Part shown: positions 56,201 to 64,000 of the stretch, one piece after another
Layout: each line of letters starts with the position of its first letter
How positions within the stretch are numbered: the first letter of the stretch is position 1
DNA from: Haemonchus contortus
Lineage: Eukaryota > Nematoda > Chromadorea > Rhabditida > Trichostrongylidae
Direction: 5' to 3'
Length of the DNA: 64,000 bases
Assembly (NCBI GenBank): GCA_000469685.2
Contig: LS997566.1
Location: 26,725,932-26,789,931 of the forward strand
Translations under genes and position numbers: made by a program
Notes under the pieces: generated by a model
The model's input: only the letters and a program-made list of their open reading frames with translations
Databases searched by the model: none
Told to the model about the DNA's origin: nothing

Positions 56201-59200
56201 AATTCCTGCAGCAAAATGATGAAAAAGCTTCGATTACGTTTCGGCTTCATCGAGATCTTCAGAGTCTGGAAACTCAGAGAATAATTGCTATCCATCCTTC
56301 GTTCAACAACTAGAACTTCAAAAATCGGTGCCCCAGACCCGGTGTCTCTGAGCAGGCATGATAAACACAAACACTTTTCACCCACCTCAAAAAACCGTTC
56401 TTCTAGTCCATTACCGCAAGAAGACCGGTTGTCTCTTGAGGTCGGTGCAATGCGTCTGTGGTTATCATGCCTGTTTAGAAAACCTAGGTCTAGGGCAATA
56501 GTTGTTTTAGAAGTTTCAATCGTTGAGTGAAGGATGGTGAGCAATAATTTTTGAGTTTCCTTACCTTGACGAAGTAGATGAAGCGAAACTACGAGATTTG
56601 TTCTCTTTGCATTTTTGGATATGCATAGTCACTGGGAAATTGTTCGCTTCTTGAACACCGGAAGAAATTCCATCCAGTTGCCTAATGCGTCGAATACCTC
56701 AGAGTCACTACCATTAGGACTTCGTCATCTCCGTCAATGCCTTGAACTCTTGCTTCTTTTAGCAGAACAGCTGGTAGTAGGAGAAATATTGATCCGTATC
56801 TTTAACGCTCTGATCTTATGACCAAAGATTCCCATATGTAGAGTGTTGTTTTCCCTACCGCTGCTGTGCTTGAATCTGGCTGTGACTTTCGGATGCGGAC
56901 AGAGGGTATATATCCGTTACCCTGATGACTGATCCGTAGCCTTCTCTGCCAGAAAAATATTCTTTCAAAATGGATTCATTAGGGCAGTAAGCACTATAAT
57001 GACTTTTCCCACCACATTTATGGCATTTTGGCGGTCCTTTGCCGATAAATTCTTCCAATACGTAAGCAAAAGTGTACGCGTTAAGGCTAAATCATGAAAG
57101 CAAGGCTCGAGCTCACAAACTTCCTATGTTTTATCTGATTGGCAGTAAACCCATTCTACACTATGCTTTCCTCGTGAACAACGTAATCATCGTTCTGCCA
57201 TAATTACGCCGTCGATTTGCACCGTCAAAGAATCCGAGCAATCGTCATCTCTCATTGTTCGAATGTATCAGGAATCATTGTTTCAAAGACCATCGCAGAT
57301 TCACCGCTCGGAGCATTCTACAATTATTTTCGTAACTTTTGTGTTCTTTTTTTCAAGGACAATCAGCGATTATCTGTGCTTCAATCTGGCACCGTGACTG
57401 CAGAAAACTGCAGAGCAGATATCGATATTTACTAGATTGATGAGTAGCATTGTGAAAAAACTCAAATAGGAATACAAACGGGGACGGCGTCGCAGTTGGT
57501 CAAAACTTTTCATGTCAGGTCACTGGAGCGAAGCTTTCAGGATACTCTCTTGGATCTCACACTGCATGATTTGCCATGTGTTAGAGCATACGAGGGTTGT
57601 CTTTTATATTTCGGGATTGAGCAACCCTAGTGTTGCATCTGGCAGCTGACAGCTCTATCGTGAAGTTTGACCTTTTGGGGTTATACTTAGAATGGTTTGA
57701 CATATGAGCGCTCCTTGTGTTGTTTACACACATAAAAAATTTACTCAGGCCCTCGACGCCCCCCCCCCAATCCCCACTTAGGCCAAACCTCCTTCCCCTT
57801 TATCTCCCCCTCCTTTTTCGATGAAGCTCCATCAAGAACCAAGGACAAGTGCTTATCGACGGTATGGTGAATTCAACCGAATTCGTAGTTCACTCCAAGA
57901 CAAATTTCGTGGAGGTCTCCAAAATCAGTTGCTGTTCCGATGCTGCGCGCAAACTAATATTGCAAGATCGTCATGTGACCAATCGTGGGATTGGGACAAC
58001 CTTAGGCATTGATGGGAGTAGCATACATTCAATATTGCGTGAACGTTCGACTGTAAAAAAATTGATCCCACAAAATTTGTCATTCCCTCAAAAAAAGGTG
58101 TCGATTGGTCGAAAGAAATGCTCAAAAAATACGATCGCTGTGCTTCGAAACACGTCTATGACATCGAGACAGGTGATGGATCATGGGTTTACGCGTATGA
58201 GCTCGAAAGTAAATAGCAGTCGACCGTATGGATATTTCAAGATGAGCCAAATCCACCGGAAGCTGTTCGCGCACGAACCACTTCCAAGCAAGTGGTCGCC
58301 TGTTTTTTGGTAAAACTGGACGTGTCGCAACCGTAACACTAGAACGAGCAGAACAGGCAGTTCTAGCAGAGAGGTATACAACCATGTGTTTGCCCGTTGT
58401 CTTCTGAAAAATCAAGAAAACCAACTGCCGAAGACGGATCACTCTTCACCACGACAATGCGAGCTCCCACACATCGGCTCAAACAACTGCATTTTTGAGC
58501 ACTCAGAACAACGATTTGATGAGTCATCAGCTATATAGTCCCCGGTTGACTTCTTCTCATCCCGTACGTAAAAAAAATAAAATGAGAGTTCCACGTTCTT
58601 CGGCACCTGAAGGAGCCGTTGATGCGTTCAGAGTGCATGTTGTAGAGTTACCTCAATAGTGGCAAAAGTGCTTCTAAAACTGGATCCTGTGCATGCAAAT
58701 TGTATAGATCTTAATGAGGAAAATTTTCAAATGCAGTAAAGCTATTTTCAATGATTAACATTTATTTCTATTTTCTAATCCGGAAATATAAAAGGCAATC
58801 TGCGTACATATCATCTGTACCAAACTGAATGTGTTGGAGCACCGCTGGATTGGTGGTCAGCAGAACTTCAGATGCAAGAGCGCTGTACTTGTGCTTTGCA
58901 TATTGCCTTTTTGGACCATCTTTTCAATTGAGATACTACTTTGCGTAATGGATGCTGTTCATAATGCTGTCTAAGTTACTAATGCTATATTATTCCAGCT
59001 TAAAATTGCTGACCCAGTTGCATTTGCTGAGCATCTACGAGCTGAAGTGAGACGCGAGACTGGCTGCCCAGCCTCGATTGGAATCGGTATGCTTATTTGT
59101 TTCAACTTCAAAATGAAGGCATTCATGCACGCATCTTTCCTGAATGCTTAAATTCGATTTAGTTGAAATGGTCGTTCAGTATCCACGCTGGGTTATCCAG

Positions 59201-62014
59201 ATAGTTTCCGCCGATTTTTTGATGGAAACTTCAAGAAGAACGAATCCATTCACAGTGATATATTTTCCTTTCTGTTCAGTACTGATTCCCAACCTTCCGA
59301 ACGTTCCTTTATCCCACTCTCATAATGGGTCGCAGACTTATAATCGGAAAACACTCTCAAGTGCTTTTTGCAGTCCTCAAACGGAATGAACGATTTCCCA
59401 TTCCAAGAATTCTGCAGGAACCTAAACAAGCGGTACTCTGATGGTGCTATATCCAGACCGTATGGGAGGTGTGGGAGGGCATCCCACCTAAGCTCCAGCA
59501 ATTTTCGAAGGACAAAAATAGGTGTGGCCTGGAGTTATTCCATTAGGAGGACAGCGCCCTACGATTTGCCCGTTCTTAGCGCTTATGTCCTATCGCTGCC
59601 TTCGAATTGTCTAGCTGAATACAGTACCTTTCCGAAGTTATTGTCAGATGATGCGGCAACAGCTCATGATAAGTATTTCCTTTCAATCCTTCCAGCAACA
59701 TAACATCTTTCCCCACCCGGATTTTGACTTCTGAGGTGGTGGAAACGATCGTTTCTGATCCACGTTGTTGTAGGTACCTATTTCTCGTCCCTCGTTCCGA
59801 TGCGTTAAAGAAGCGGCTCATTTTCGTTTCGTTTGAGCAACGAATAGTTCACGAAGGCGTGGTCCATCAATCACATTGCACTCGCTCAGTTCCTGGGGTA
59901 CCCAAATATCAAGGTGCTTAGCAAAACTGAGTTGCAACAAATTGTAACAGATGGTTGATTACGGAACATCAAGTCTTCTTCCGATGCACGAGGGTGATGT
60001 GCCGATCCATTTCTAATAACATTCTGATTTGGTCTTTTTCAAGCGACGATAGTCCCCCTGAGCCTTGCCGATTTTCGAATGTGAATTCAATTTGTTCTAT
60101 GTTCACAAACCACTTACGTAGTGCACTATCTAATTAAATGTCACAAATCTTTCTCGGGGCTCAAGCAAGAAAAGCATCGGGTGTCGAAAATGCACGCGAT
60201 AGTCCTAAATTTTCACGTGAGTCCTACACGGACAGGCTTTGAGAAATAATCACAGAATTCAACCAGAGATATAGGAGAGGACTTTCAGAAAATATGTAAC
60301 TCTATTTTGGTTAGGTTCCTGATTTTTTGTACAACAGATGATAAACTCAGGGTGCTCAAAAACGGCGGGAACTTTTCGGACAACCCAGTTACTGGGTTCA
60401 TCTTTCGGCATTTGCTAGGTTTTTCGAGTTCACACCTTTACGTGCCAAACCGGTTCGTGAGTGTTTTCTACCGAGTGTTTTCGCTTTTCGATATGTGTAG
60501 CATGGATGTATTGTGAATATTAATCACTATTGACCTGCAATCTGAACATGTTCCAGATTTCCCAAAGGGCTGGGATTCAAAACCAACTAGAAATACTAAT
60601 GCTGTTCCTTCTGGAATTTCATTTTTTTTGCCATGTCTCTAGTGTACGAGCGCTAATGCCGAACACAGTGGAGAACAAAAACGCACATAAGGTGCGAATA
60701 ACTGCAGACGTCACTAACTTTGCTTTTAGCGGAATCTGCTGCCGAACAAACATCTTATTCTAATTGTGTGGATGTGGCTGCTTTACAATCAAATAGTGTT
60801 GGATAGTGTGAGATATGCCTTGGTTGAACATATCAAAATTTCGCGCGATTTGCTCCACTAAGAAAAAACTCATAAACGAAAAAGCGTGAAGGCGTTTGAC
60901 CGAACACTTTCGAGCGCTACTGTAGAACTGTGGGCCGAAATTAGGAACATAATAGTCCATTTCGGTTTTCATTTAAATTAATGCGTTATGTTAATACGAA
61001 CCTAACGAAAGCCTGTCCAAGGTGATCATTAGGCAATTGTTTTTCTCATTGTTATTATACTGACCTGCATCCGAAACACTGCGAGAGTCCGCTCATGCAT
61101 TTACGCCTACATTTTTCGTATATTATAAAATGAGAATGGTCCGTCCGCCGGCCGGCCGGCGTGCCGGCGGAGGCAGTGCTAGGGGAGAAGGGTGGCAGAC
61201 AGTGTTAGGCAAACAGTCCACGTCCCTTCGAAGGGTGTTTGTTTCCAGCCCCCGGCCGCGAACTATGAAAGCAGCCAATCTTGTACGATGTTCTCCTCTA
61301 AAGTTCTAAAGTTGTGATGAAGACATTCTTCATTAAAACTGAAGACGCAGTTTCATAGAGAGTCTGAGTTGTGTCTTGCTAACAAACCAAGCGCGTCACC
61401 AGTTTAGATTGCGAGAGCCTGGTAAGTATGAAACATCCAATCTCCATTGCTAGACACTTAGAAATTTTATGCGAACACTTGAGGATGATGAGGACACTTT
61501 CTGTTCTCAGCATTCTACTTAACATTCGACGAGTTTCTCATGATTCATAGTTCAGATTTTCTTCCATCTCTGTTGAATTATATATAGTATTTGTTTGGGG
61601 TTCTAAGCTGCCGTTCCATTAAAAACAATGAACAGTGGTGTTACGTGAGAATTTTGCGTCAATGCGAATTCTTGTTGATATATCTTTATATGGGGTGGGG
61701 ATTTCAAAGAGAAAACGTAATGGTCCTATCAAGAAATGATCAAATGATGTTACGAATTGTTGAAATAATCTTTTAATACGCACTTCTTCATGCAGGGAGA
61801 AGCATACTGATATCTCGACTTGCGACACGATATGCGAAGCCAGACGGAGTACGCTATATACCGGACAGTGAATCTTATACCTTCATTGCCAATGAAAAGG
61901 TAGTTTATTGAAATTTTTCTGCATTCAAAATTGAATGAGAAGTCGTTTGATTGAAGATTCAAAACCTGCCTGGACTAGGATACCATACCTACGAAAAGCT
62001 GGTCAAGGAATTCG
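41277..62014 (+). CDS. REV1: DNA repair protein REV1 (Y-family deoxycytidyl transferase), partial
   Basis: REV1 inserts dCMP opposite abasic sites and scaffolds translesion polymerases in the nucleus. Exons: 41277-41397, 43549-43664, 43734-43789, 43844-43947, about 44037 to an undefined donor, then 52181-52330, 52418-52529, 52733-52911, 53050-53119, 58999-59086, 61796-61899, 61957-62014. Adjacent phases all agree. BRCT domain: IFEGISIFVNGYT, LIQLHGGEYHCYYEYG, TTYIIATSLAN, LKPDWVVDCIAAGRLL. Link: YYRSRLHLIST and EMKDWVKTM. Polymerase: FHIDLDCFFVSVALRDRPD (metal-binding Asp), SYAAREYGLRNGM, SCDEMYVD (catalytic Asp-Glu), SILISRLATRYAKPDG, and a helix-hairpin-helix NLPGLGYHTYEKL. A possible start ATG is at 41286. 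The little-finger and C-terminal regions are not found and must lie past 64 kb. Introns carry many transposons. Confidence 0.94.
41398..43548 (+). other. GC-AG intron within the REV1 BRCT domain
   Basis: The upstream exon ends ACACAG and the intron starts GCGAGT instead of GT, ending gttacag. Joining gives NGYT-DPSA, the conserved BRCT sequence, in phase. No GT donor nearby preserves this junction. The 2151 bp intron contains a transposase fragment at 42881-43400. Confidence 0.85.
42881..43400 (+). pseudogene. Mariner/Tc-like transposase C-terminal fragment
   Basis: Contains VVRDNARPPRARTSMDELER, LGIT and then, after a frame change, a diverged HPPYSPDL-like stretch, the usual order around the second catalytic Asp of mariner transposases. 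No N-terminal region or TIRs are found. It lies inside a REV1 intron. Confidence 0.55.
44309..44500 (+). CDS. Terminal exon with nearby poly(A) signals inside the REV1 locus
   Basis: After acceptor ttcgacag, 63 codons run to TAG: NQTSHKWKVEFSAGKT, APNPNPLKKVAVADDELEA, VLVRKLGNSCPIFALGG and KSEPN. AATAAA follows at 44579. It lies between the BRCT and polymerase exons of REV1 on the same strand. It could end a short BRCT-only isoform, be the last exon of another gene, or be a relic. The family is not recognised and the phase to the preceding exon was not settled. Confidence 0.45.
   Translation, partial: NQTSHKWKVEFSAGKTVQQIERAPNPNPLKKVAVADDELEAVLVRKLGNSCPIFALGGKSEPN
44579..44610 (+). terminator. 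Clustered polyadenylation signals
   Basis: Three closely spaced AATAAA-type hexamers (first at 44579, then a cluster around 44594-44608) sit 80-110 bp after the stop of the exon at 44309-44500. Confidence 0.5.
45217..45617. mobile_element. Near-perfect palindromic MITE (401 bp)
   Basis: Flanked by TA on both sides (45215-45216, 45618-45619). The two arms, each about 185 bp, are reverse complements starting CCCTAAAATTCCATAGATAA, with a short central loop around 45403-45432. Arm divergence is very low. A TA duplication and long TIRs fit a Tc1/mariner-type foldback MITE. It encodes nothing. It lies between the BRCT and polymerase parts of REV1. Confidence 0.92.
45620..46826. other. Intronic sequence with a GC-rich block
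   Basis: No exon recognised. From about 46180 to 46860 base composition shifts to GC-rich with many CG dinucleotides, unlike the flanks, without a convincing reading frame. It may be a separate element joined to the inverted repeat that starts at 46827. Confidence 0.45.
46827..47210. repeat. Inverted repeat pair with 32 bp arms
   Basis: The left arm contains GCGATTCACGCGCCAATATA followed by ATGAGGTCATCG. The right arm (about 47178-47209) is its exact complement over about 32 bp, with weaker GGGGG-rich similarity further out. The enclosed 315 bp is AT-rich and non-coding. This may be a TIR element whose GC-rich outer part belongs to 46180-46826. Confidence 0.7.
47211..48574. other. Intronic sequence, repeat fragments only
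   Basis: Contains a fragment of the 1010-1375 repeat family near 48310-48365 (GGGCGTAATAAGGGCTCTCA). A segment near 48390-48420 is complementary to 51690-51735. No coding exon is supported. Confidence 0.45.
48575..48740 (+). repeat. tRNA-derived SINE, family 1
   Basis: A Pol III promoter-like A box TGGCGCAGCTGGT (48587-48599) and B box GGCTCGATTCC (48614-48624) are followed by a shared body CACGTGCTCGTTTTACTTTC and CGTCCTAAACGCTTGCAAAA. Another copy with both boxes lies inverted at 51435-51600. The box spacing and tail fit a SINE rather than a working tRNA. Confidence 0.7.
48784..48991 (+). repeat. Direct repeat, two units spaced 146 bp
   Basis: GGTGAAACGCTCTTCCAATC at 48796 recurs as GGTGAAACGCTCTGTCAATC at 48942. 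Each continues with TATCTTTTCACCTACTTCAT and GAAATCACA. The sequence between them (CCTCGTTTGTATTCCTATTT) is complementary to part of 57438-57500. Confidence 0.8.
49135..50130 (-). mobile_element. Tc1-like transposon relic
   Basis: On the minus strand the order is Tc1-like: an N-terminal helix-turn-helix segment (MKQSGMKITTISRILNIPQQ), a middle part with RARWWECDGI and YFRIDGTMTEEYYKNMMVD, then QQDNDPKHTPMVVK (second catalytic Asp), WPSQSPDLSPI and KHMWEELKR ending in a stop. Frames shift between blocks, so it is inactive. Terminal repeats were not confirmed. It lies in the large REV1 intron. Confidence 0.85.
50131..50379. other. Intronic sequence
   Basis: No feature that I can support, unless it includes the outer end of the Tc1 relic. 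Confidence 0.35.
50380..50560 (-). repeat. tRNA-derived SINE, family 2, second copy
   Basis: On the minus strand it shares CTATCGTAAGTG, the GATCGCC block and TTTCGGAACAC with 14700-14890, in the same order. It also shares the neighbouring GGAATACTGTC. It is more degraded at the A box. Confidence 0.5.
50561..51434. other. Intronic sequence
   Basis: Several overlapping open frames on both strands around 50650-51145 have no recognised domain. I do not call them coding. Confidence 0.4.
51435..51600 (-). repeat. tRNA-derived SINE, family 1, inverted copy
   Basis: On the minus strand AACTGTGCAACGGTGGTGCA, GGTAGGCATGACATCAAGGT and GCGTCCTAAACGCTTGTAAA follow in the order seen at 48575-48740. About 20 bp duplicated around the A box distinguishes it. 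Confidence 0.65.
51601..52180. other. Intronic sequence before the first polymerase-side REV1 exon
   Basis: Contains a segment near 51840-51990 related to the right part of 10897-11650 (TCAAAATTATCGTAAACTGT). An open frame runs in phase upstream of the exon, but the acceptor ttaccag at 52180 is the best start. Confidence 0.45.
53120..56281. other. Large REV1 intron, left part
   Basis: No REV1 exon is found between 53120 and 58998. Apart from the candidate minus-strand exon at 55249-55510, I see only short chance frames. Confidence 0.45.
55249..55510 (-). CDS. Candidate exon nested in a REV1 intron
   Basis: On the minus strand, after a possible acceptor ttttcag, an open frame reads SDLRNRNTVRQASQLQRLL, then KIVTQHCFGIVADLTLKI and LAGGYCYRLKKA before a stop. 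It looks protein-like, but no family is recognised. It may be a transposon-derived or nested-gene exon. Confidence 0.25.
56282..56548. mobile_element. Foldback MITE (imperfect 265 bp palindrome)
   Basis: The left half and the complement of the right half agree over their whole length. Both contain CAGGCATGATAA and CATCCTTC near the ends, with a centre near 56415. As a result, similar peptide strings read out on both strands, a signature of a palindrome rather than of coding sequence. It is more diverged than the palindrome at 45217-45617. Confidence 0.8.
56855..57058 (-). pseudogene. CCHC zinc-knuckle fragment
   Basis: On the minus strand PPKCHKCGGKSHYSAYCPN is a C-X2-C-X4-H-X4-C knuckle, followed by a polar tail to a stop (SASESHSQIQAQQR). 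Knuckles of this kind are typical of retrotransposon gag proteins but also occur in host RNA-binding proteins. No adjacent protease or RT is seen, so a gag relic is the likeliest reading. Confidence 0.5.
57438..57500. repeat. Dispersed repeat, inverted relative to 48850-48925
   Basis: ATGAGTAGCATTGTGAAAAA and AATAGGAATACAAACGGGGA are complementary to the segment around 48860-48920. The following GACGGCGTCGCAGTTGGT resembles a tRNA A box, so a third SINE family is possible. Confidence 0.5.
57591..58804 (+). mobile_element. Mariner transposon relic with intact ends (1214 bp)
   Basis: Flanked by TA (57589-57590 and 58805-58806). The left end CGAGGGTTGTCTTTTATATT and complement of the right end CGCAGATTGCCTTTTATATT form a TIR of about 29 bp. 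Transposase blocks appear in changing frames: VTNRGIGTTLGIDGSSIHSI, then SRQVMDHGFTRM (first Asp region, out of frame), LHHDNASSHTSAQTTAFL and LMSHQLYSP. It is multiply frameshifted and dead. It lies in the 5.9 kb REV1 intron. Confidence 0.9.
59182..60389 (-). mobile_element. Mariner transposon relic, minus strand
   Basis: Ends share CTGGGTTATCCAGATAGTTT (left, 59188) and CTGGGTTGTCCGAAAAGTTC (complement of the right end). On the minus strand the C-terminal transposase blocks DALPHLPYGLDIAPSEYRLF, NSWNGKSFIPFEDCKKHL and ERSEGWESV are readable. The N-terminal half is scrambled. The exact outer borders are uncertain by a few bases. It lies in the REV1 intron 59087-61795. Confidence 0.85.
60390..61795. 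other. REV1 intron with a GC palindrome
   Basis: No exon recognised up to the REV1 acceptor tgcag at 61795. The only feature is the GC-rich palindrome at 61145-61170. Confidence 0.45.
61145..61170. repeat. GC-rich palindromic motif
   Basis: CCGCCGGCCGGCCGGC is followed by GTGCCGGCGG, so CCGCCGGC pairs with GCCGGCGG. It stands out in an AT-rich intron. Confidence 0.75.
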
Positions 62015-63099
62015 GTATGATTTTACAGTTTTCGAATTTTTCAAAGGTGCCCTTAACTAACGAAACCTAATGAAGACGATCGGGATCAGAATCTGTTACG
62101 TTAATGATTGGAATACTACATCATGTTGCCATAGATTTTCAGGAACACGGACTTTCATTATTCCAACAATCTAAAGCTGTCGTGATACTATCAATAGATG
62201 AATCGTAGTTTTTGCTGTCTGCTCCTTTATGAGCAACTCGCAATGACAGAGCGCAAGTTCGCAAAGTTGAAGGCAAAACGCTCGTCCTCCGCCCGTACAT
62301 GGTTCCACAATCACCTTTTGAAGGCGATGCAAGTCTATGTAATATAACAGTTGAACGTATGGTGCATGGTGCACGAGAGCGGGTTCGAGTCTGTCTGAGA
62401 CCATAAATGAGCGAAATTGTGATAATATCCATGTGTGAGGCAGTTGTACCTAGCTAGTTGTCTGTAAATAACAAAGTACCATCGGTTAAGAGAAATTGCC
62501 TAGATCGGTGACTTTTTTTGCACCAGACCTTCTAGTTGAAAATGAACCTGTCTGTCGGCGCAAATCTCACGAAGCGCTCATTCGAAAAATACTGGAGTTA
62601 TGTATTTAGAGAAATGGATTCCTGCTCTTACAGTAGTCGAGAGCGAGTGATAATCATGAGCTTGGCCTGGCTGATGGATAGGAAAATGAATAAAATTTTT
62701 CAAGAAAAACAGTTGAAATATCCTGTTCAAGGAAGGGTGCATAGGTGGGTTTATATGTCGCTGCTTATTCTACCGCTGCGTTGCGAATTTGTTTGAGAGT
62801 CAGGAAAAAGGCGAGGTTCAACCGAACAACCAATATCTGGGCACTCGGGATTGTAGTTCTCCGTCTTGAATGATAATAAAAATTGGTGAGAATGACTTTG
62901 ATGGTGGCTGAAACTTCGCCTAATTTGTTTTCTTCAGAGATCGAGGTAACGATTCACGCGCTCACCTTTCCGAATTACAAGAGATTTTTTCTATATGACT
63001 GAGACCCGAAACGACGAATCTAATATCAACGCGAATGAAGTTTTTTGTCGGAACCCCAAGCCCTAAGTCCCTCACGGTATCCTTACTGTAAACAATCCA
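62015..63099. other. REV1 intron or unrecognised downstream exons
   Basis: The REV1 exon at 61957-62014 ends in phase 1 at donor GTATGATTTT. I searched the plus strand here for the next polymerase segment and found no match, so the following exon is probably further right. Confidence 0.4.
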
Positions 63100-63960
63100 C
63101 AAGTTTGGTCCGTATGTATGTATGTTTGTATGTTCAACGGGGAATTCAATATTACCTAAAAACACCTTTAGAAGTCGGGACTAATTCGGAATGAGTGGAG
63201 CTTGAGACAAGATTAACGGGGCTTATATGAGCTCTGCGGAGCTCCGCCCACCGAGAGCGGAGCAAGTGCCGGAATGCGGTTGCCAATAGTTACACATTTT
63301 ATTTTTGCTTCGAAAAGGTCCTAACACCGGGGAAAAATGTCCAAAGGTGAGGATTGGTTCAAAAAGCCAGACGAAGGAGATCCGTCCGCTGTGGGAGGAG
63401 CTTCCCCGGAATGGGCGGTACTTTTCATATGCATTAATAACTTGTTTCAATTAAGACGCAAAGGCCAAGAAAAAAAGAAGAGTGAGCAGGGCCTTATGCG
63501 TGTTGGGCATGCGTAAGCTTTACGAAGCTCACCCGCGATGGGCTCCCCGCGCGTTGAAACGAAAGTCACTTTTCGAAAATGAATGCAACTTGGCTTGGAA
63601 ACGTTTTAGAATGCGGGAAAAAAGTGCTTAGAGGTAATGGAACAAATTTGGCCAAATCGTCGAAGTTTGCGGGGTTGGCGCCAAAGTTGGTGGGGTTGGC
63701 GCCAATGTTGGCGGGACTCAGATCAGAAATTTACGACTCTGTTCAGAAACGTTCTGGGATGCACCAAAAAGGTGTTAAGGTGGAAAAGAACAAATAAGGT
63801 CAAATCCTCGGAGTCGGCGGGCTTGGCACTAAAGTGGGCGGGGTTCAAATCAAAAATTTATAACTCTATTCAGAAGCATTGTGGGGCGAGAGAAGAAAGT
63901 GATAAGATTCATTCCACATTCACAGCATGTTCAAAACACACACCAGACCAAACGCAAGAC
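63100..63960 (+). repeat. Dispersed GC-box repeat with tandem units, copy 2
   Basis: Collinear with 25060-26180: AATTCAATATTACCT, GGGCGGTACTTTTCATATGC, TGGGCATGCGTAAGC, AAAGTCACTTTTCGAAAATG and GGAAACGTTTTAGAATGCGG. Two to three tandem units follow (63608-63900), each with GTGCTTAGAGG- or GTGTTAAGGTGG-type starts and GGCGGGG boxes. It runs nearly to the window edge. Confidence 0.7.
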
Positions 63961-64000
63961 TGCTTTGCAGGCGTTTCCAAATCACCTGAATGAGCTCTTA

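Noticed and set aside
56285..56544. Overlapping frames on both strands with similar peptides
   Set aside because: Explained by the palindromic element, not by genes.
1..64000. CRISPR array, bacterial-type operons or rRNA genes
   Set aside because: No regularly spaced identical repeats, no Shine-Dalgarno-led gene clusters and no rRNA-like sequence; genes have spliceosomal introns.

Overview
The window looks like nuclear DNA of a nematode, most likely a strongylid (hookworm-like) parasite. The reasons are intron-rich genes with nematode-style acceptors (tttcag, tttaag, ttatag), mixed short (about 45-70 bp) and very long introns, AT-rich spacers, and a dense load of Tc1/mariner, RTE, Ty3/gypsy, MITE and SINE sequences. 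No bacterial operon, rRNA gene or CRISPR array is visible. The species call is inference; the genes and elements are read from the sequence.

Two host genes can be rebuilt exon by exon with consistent splice phases. INTS9 (Integrator subunit 9) is on the minus strand: 17 exons between 21647 and 13594, with only the tiny first exon unassigned. REV1 (Y-family translesion polymerase) is on the plus strand from about 41277. Its BRCT exons lie at 41-44 kb, its polymerase exons at 52-53, 59 and 61.8-62.0 kb, and the rest must lie beyond 64 kb. Its introns (up to about 8 kb) are packed with transposons. Other exon-level evidence: an immunoglobulin-domain exon (6.9 kb) and a possible cytoplasmic-tail exon (10.2 kb); the start of an acidic protein with a SUMO-interaction-like motif (23.9 kb, divergent from INTS9); a small two-exon reading frame ending 38 bp before the first recognised REV1 exon; and a terminal exon with polyadenylation signals inside the REV1 locus (44.3 kb).

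Layout. 1-12 kb: sparse exons and related dispersed repeats, one interrupted by a Mutator-like MITE. 12.7-21.7 kb: INTS9, with a Tc-like relic, SINEs and a (TA)n tract in its introns. 23.9-26.2 kb: the SIM gene start, a small MITE and a GC-box tandem repeat. 26.5-33.5 kb: a complete but inactivated minus-strand Ty3/gypsy-type LTR retrotransposon with 298/299 bp LTRs, a TAGA target duplication, PBS, PPT and an unusual frame after integrase. 33.5-35.0 kb: a mariner split by a second copy of the Mutator-like MITE. 35-40.6 kb: transposon relics, including an RTE-type LINE. 41-64 kb: the REV1 locus with a 401 bp near-perfect palindromic MITE, a second foldback, a Tc1 relic, two mariner relics, tRNA-derived SINEs and a second copy of the 25 kb repeat.

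INTS9 acts in snRNA 3'-end processing and transcription attenuation, and REV1 in DNA-damage tolerance; they are neighbours without an evident functional link. The strongest material for a second look is the pair of MITE insertions with 9 bp duplications and a related empty site, the extra C-terminal region and frame of the LTR element, the GC-AG intron inside the REV1 BRCT domain, and the polyadenylated terminal exon between the two halves of REV1.
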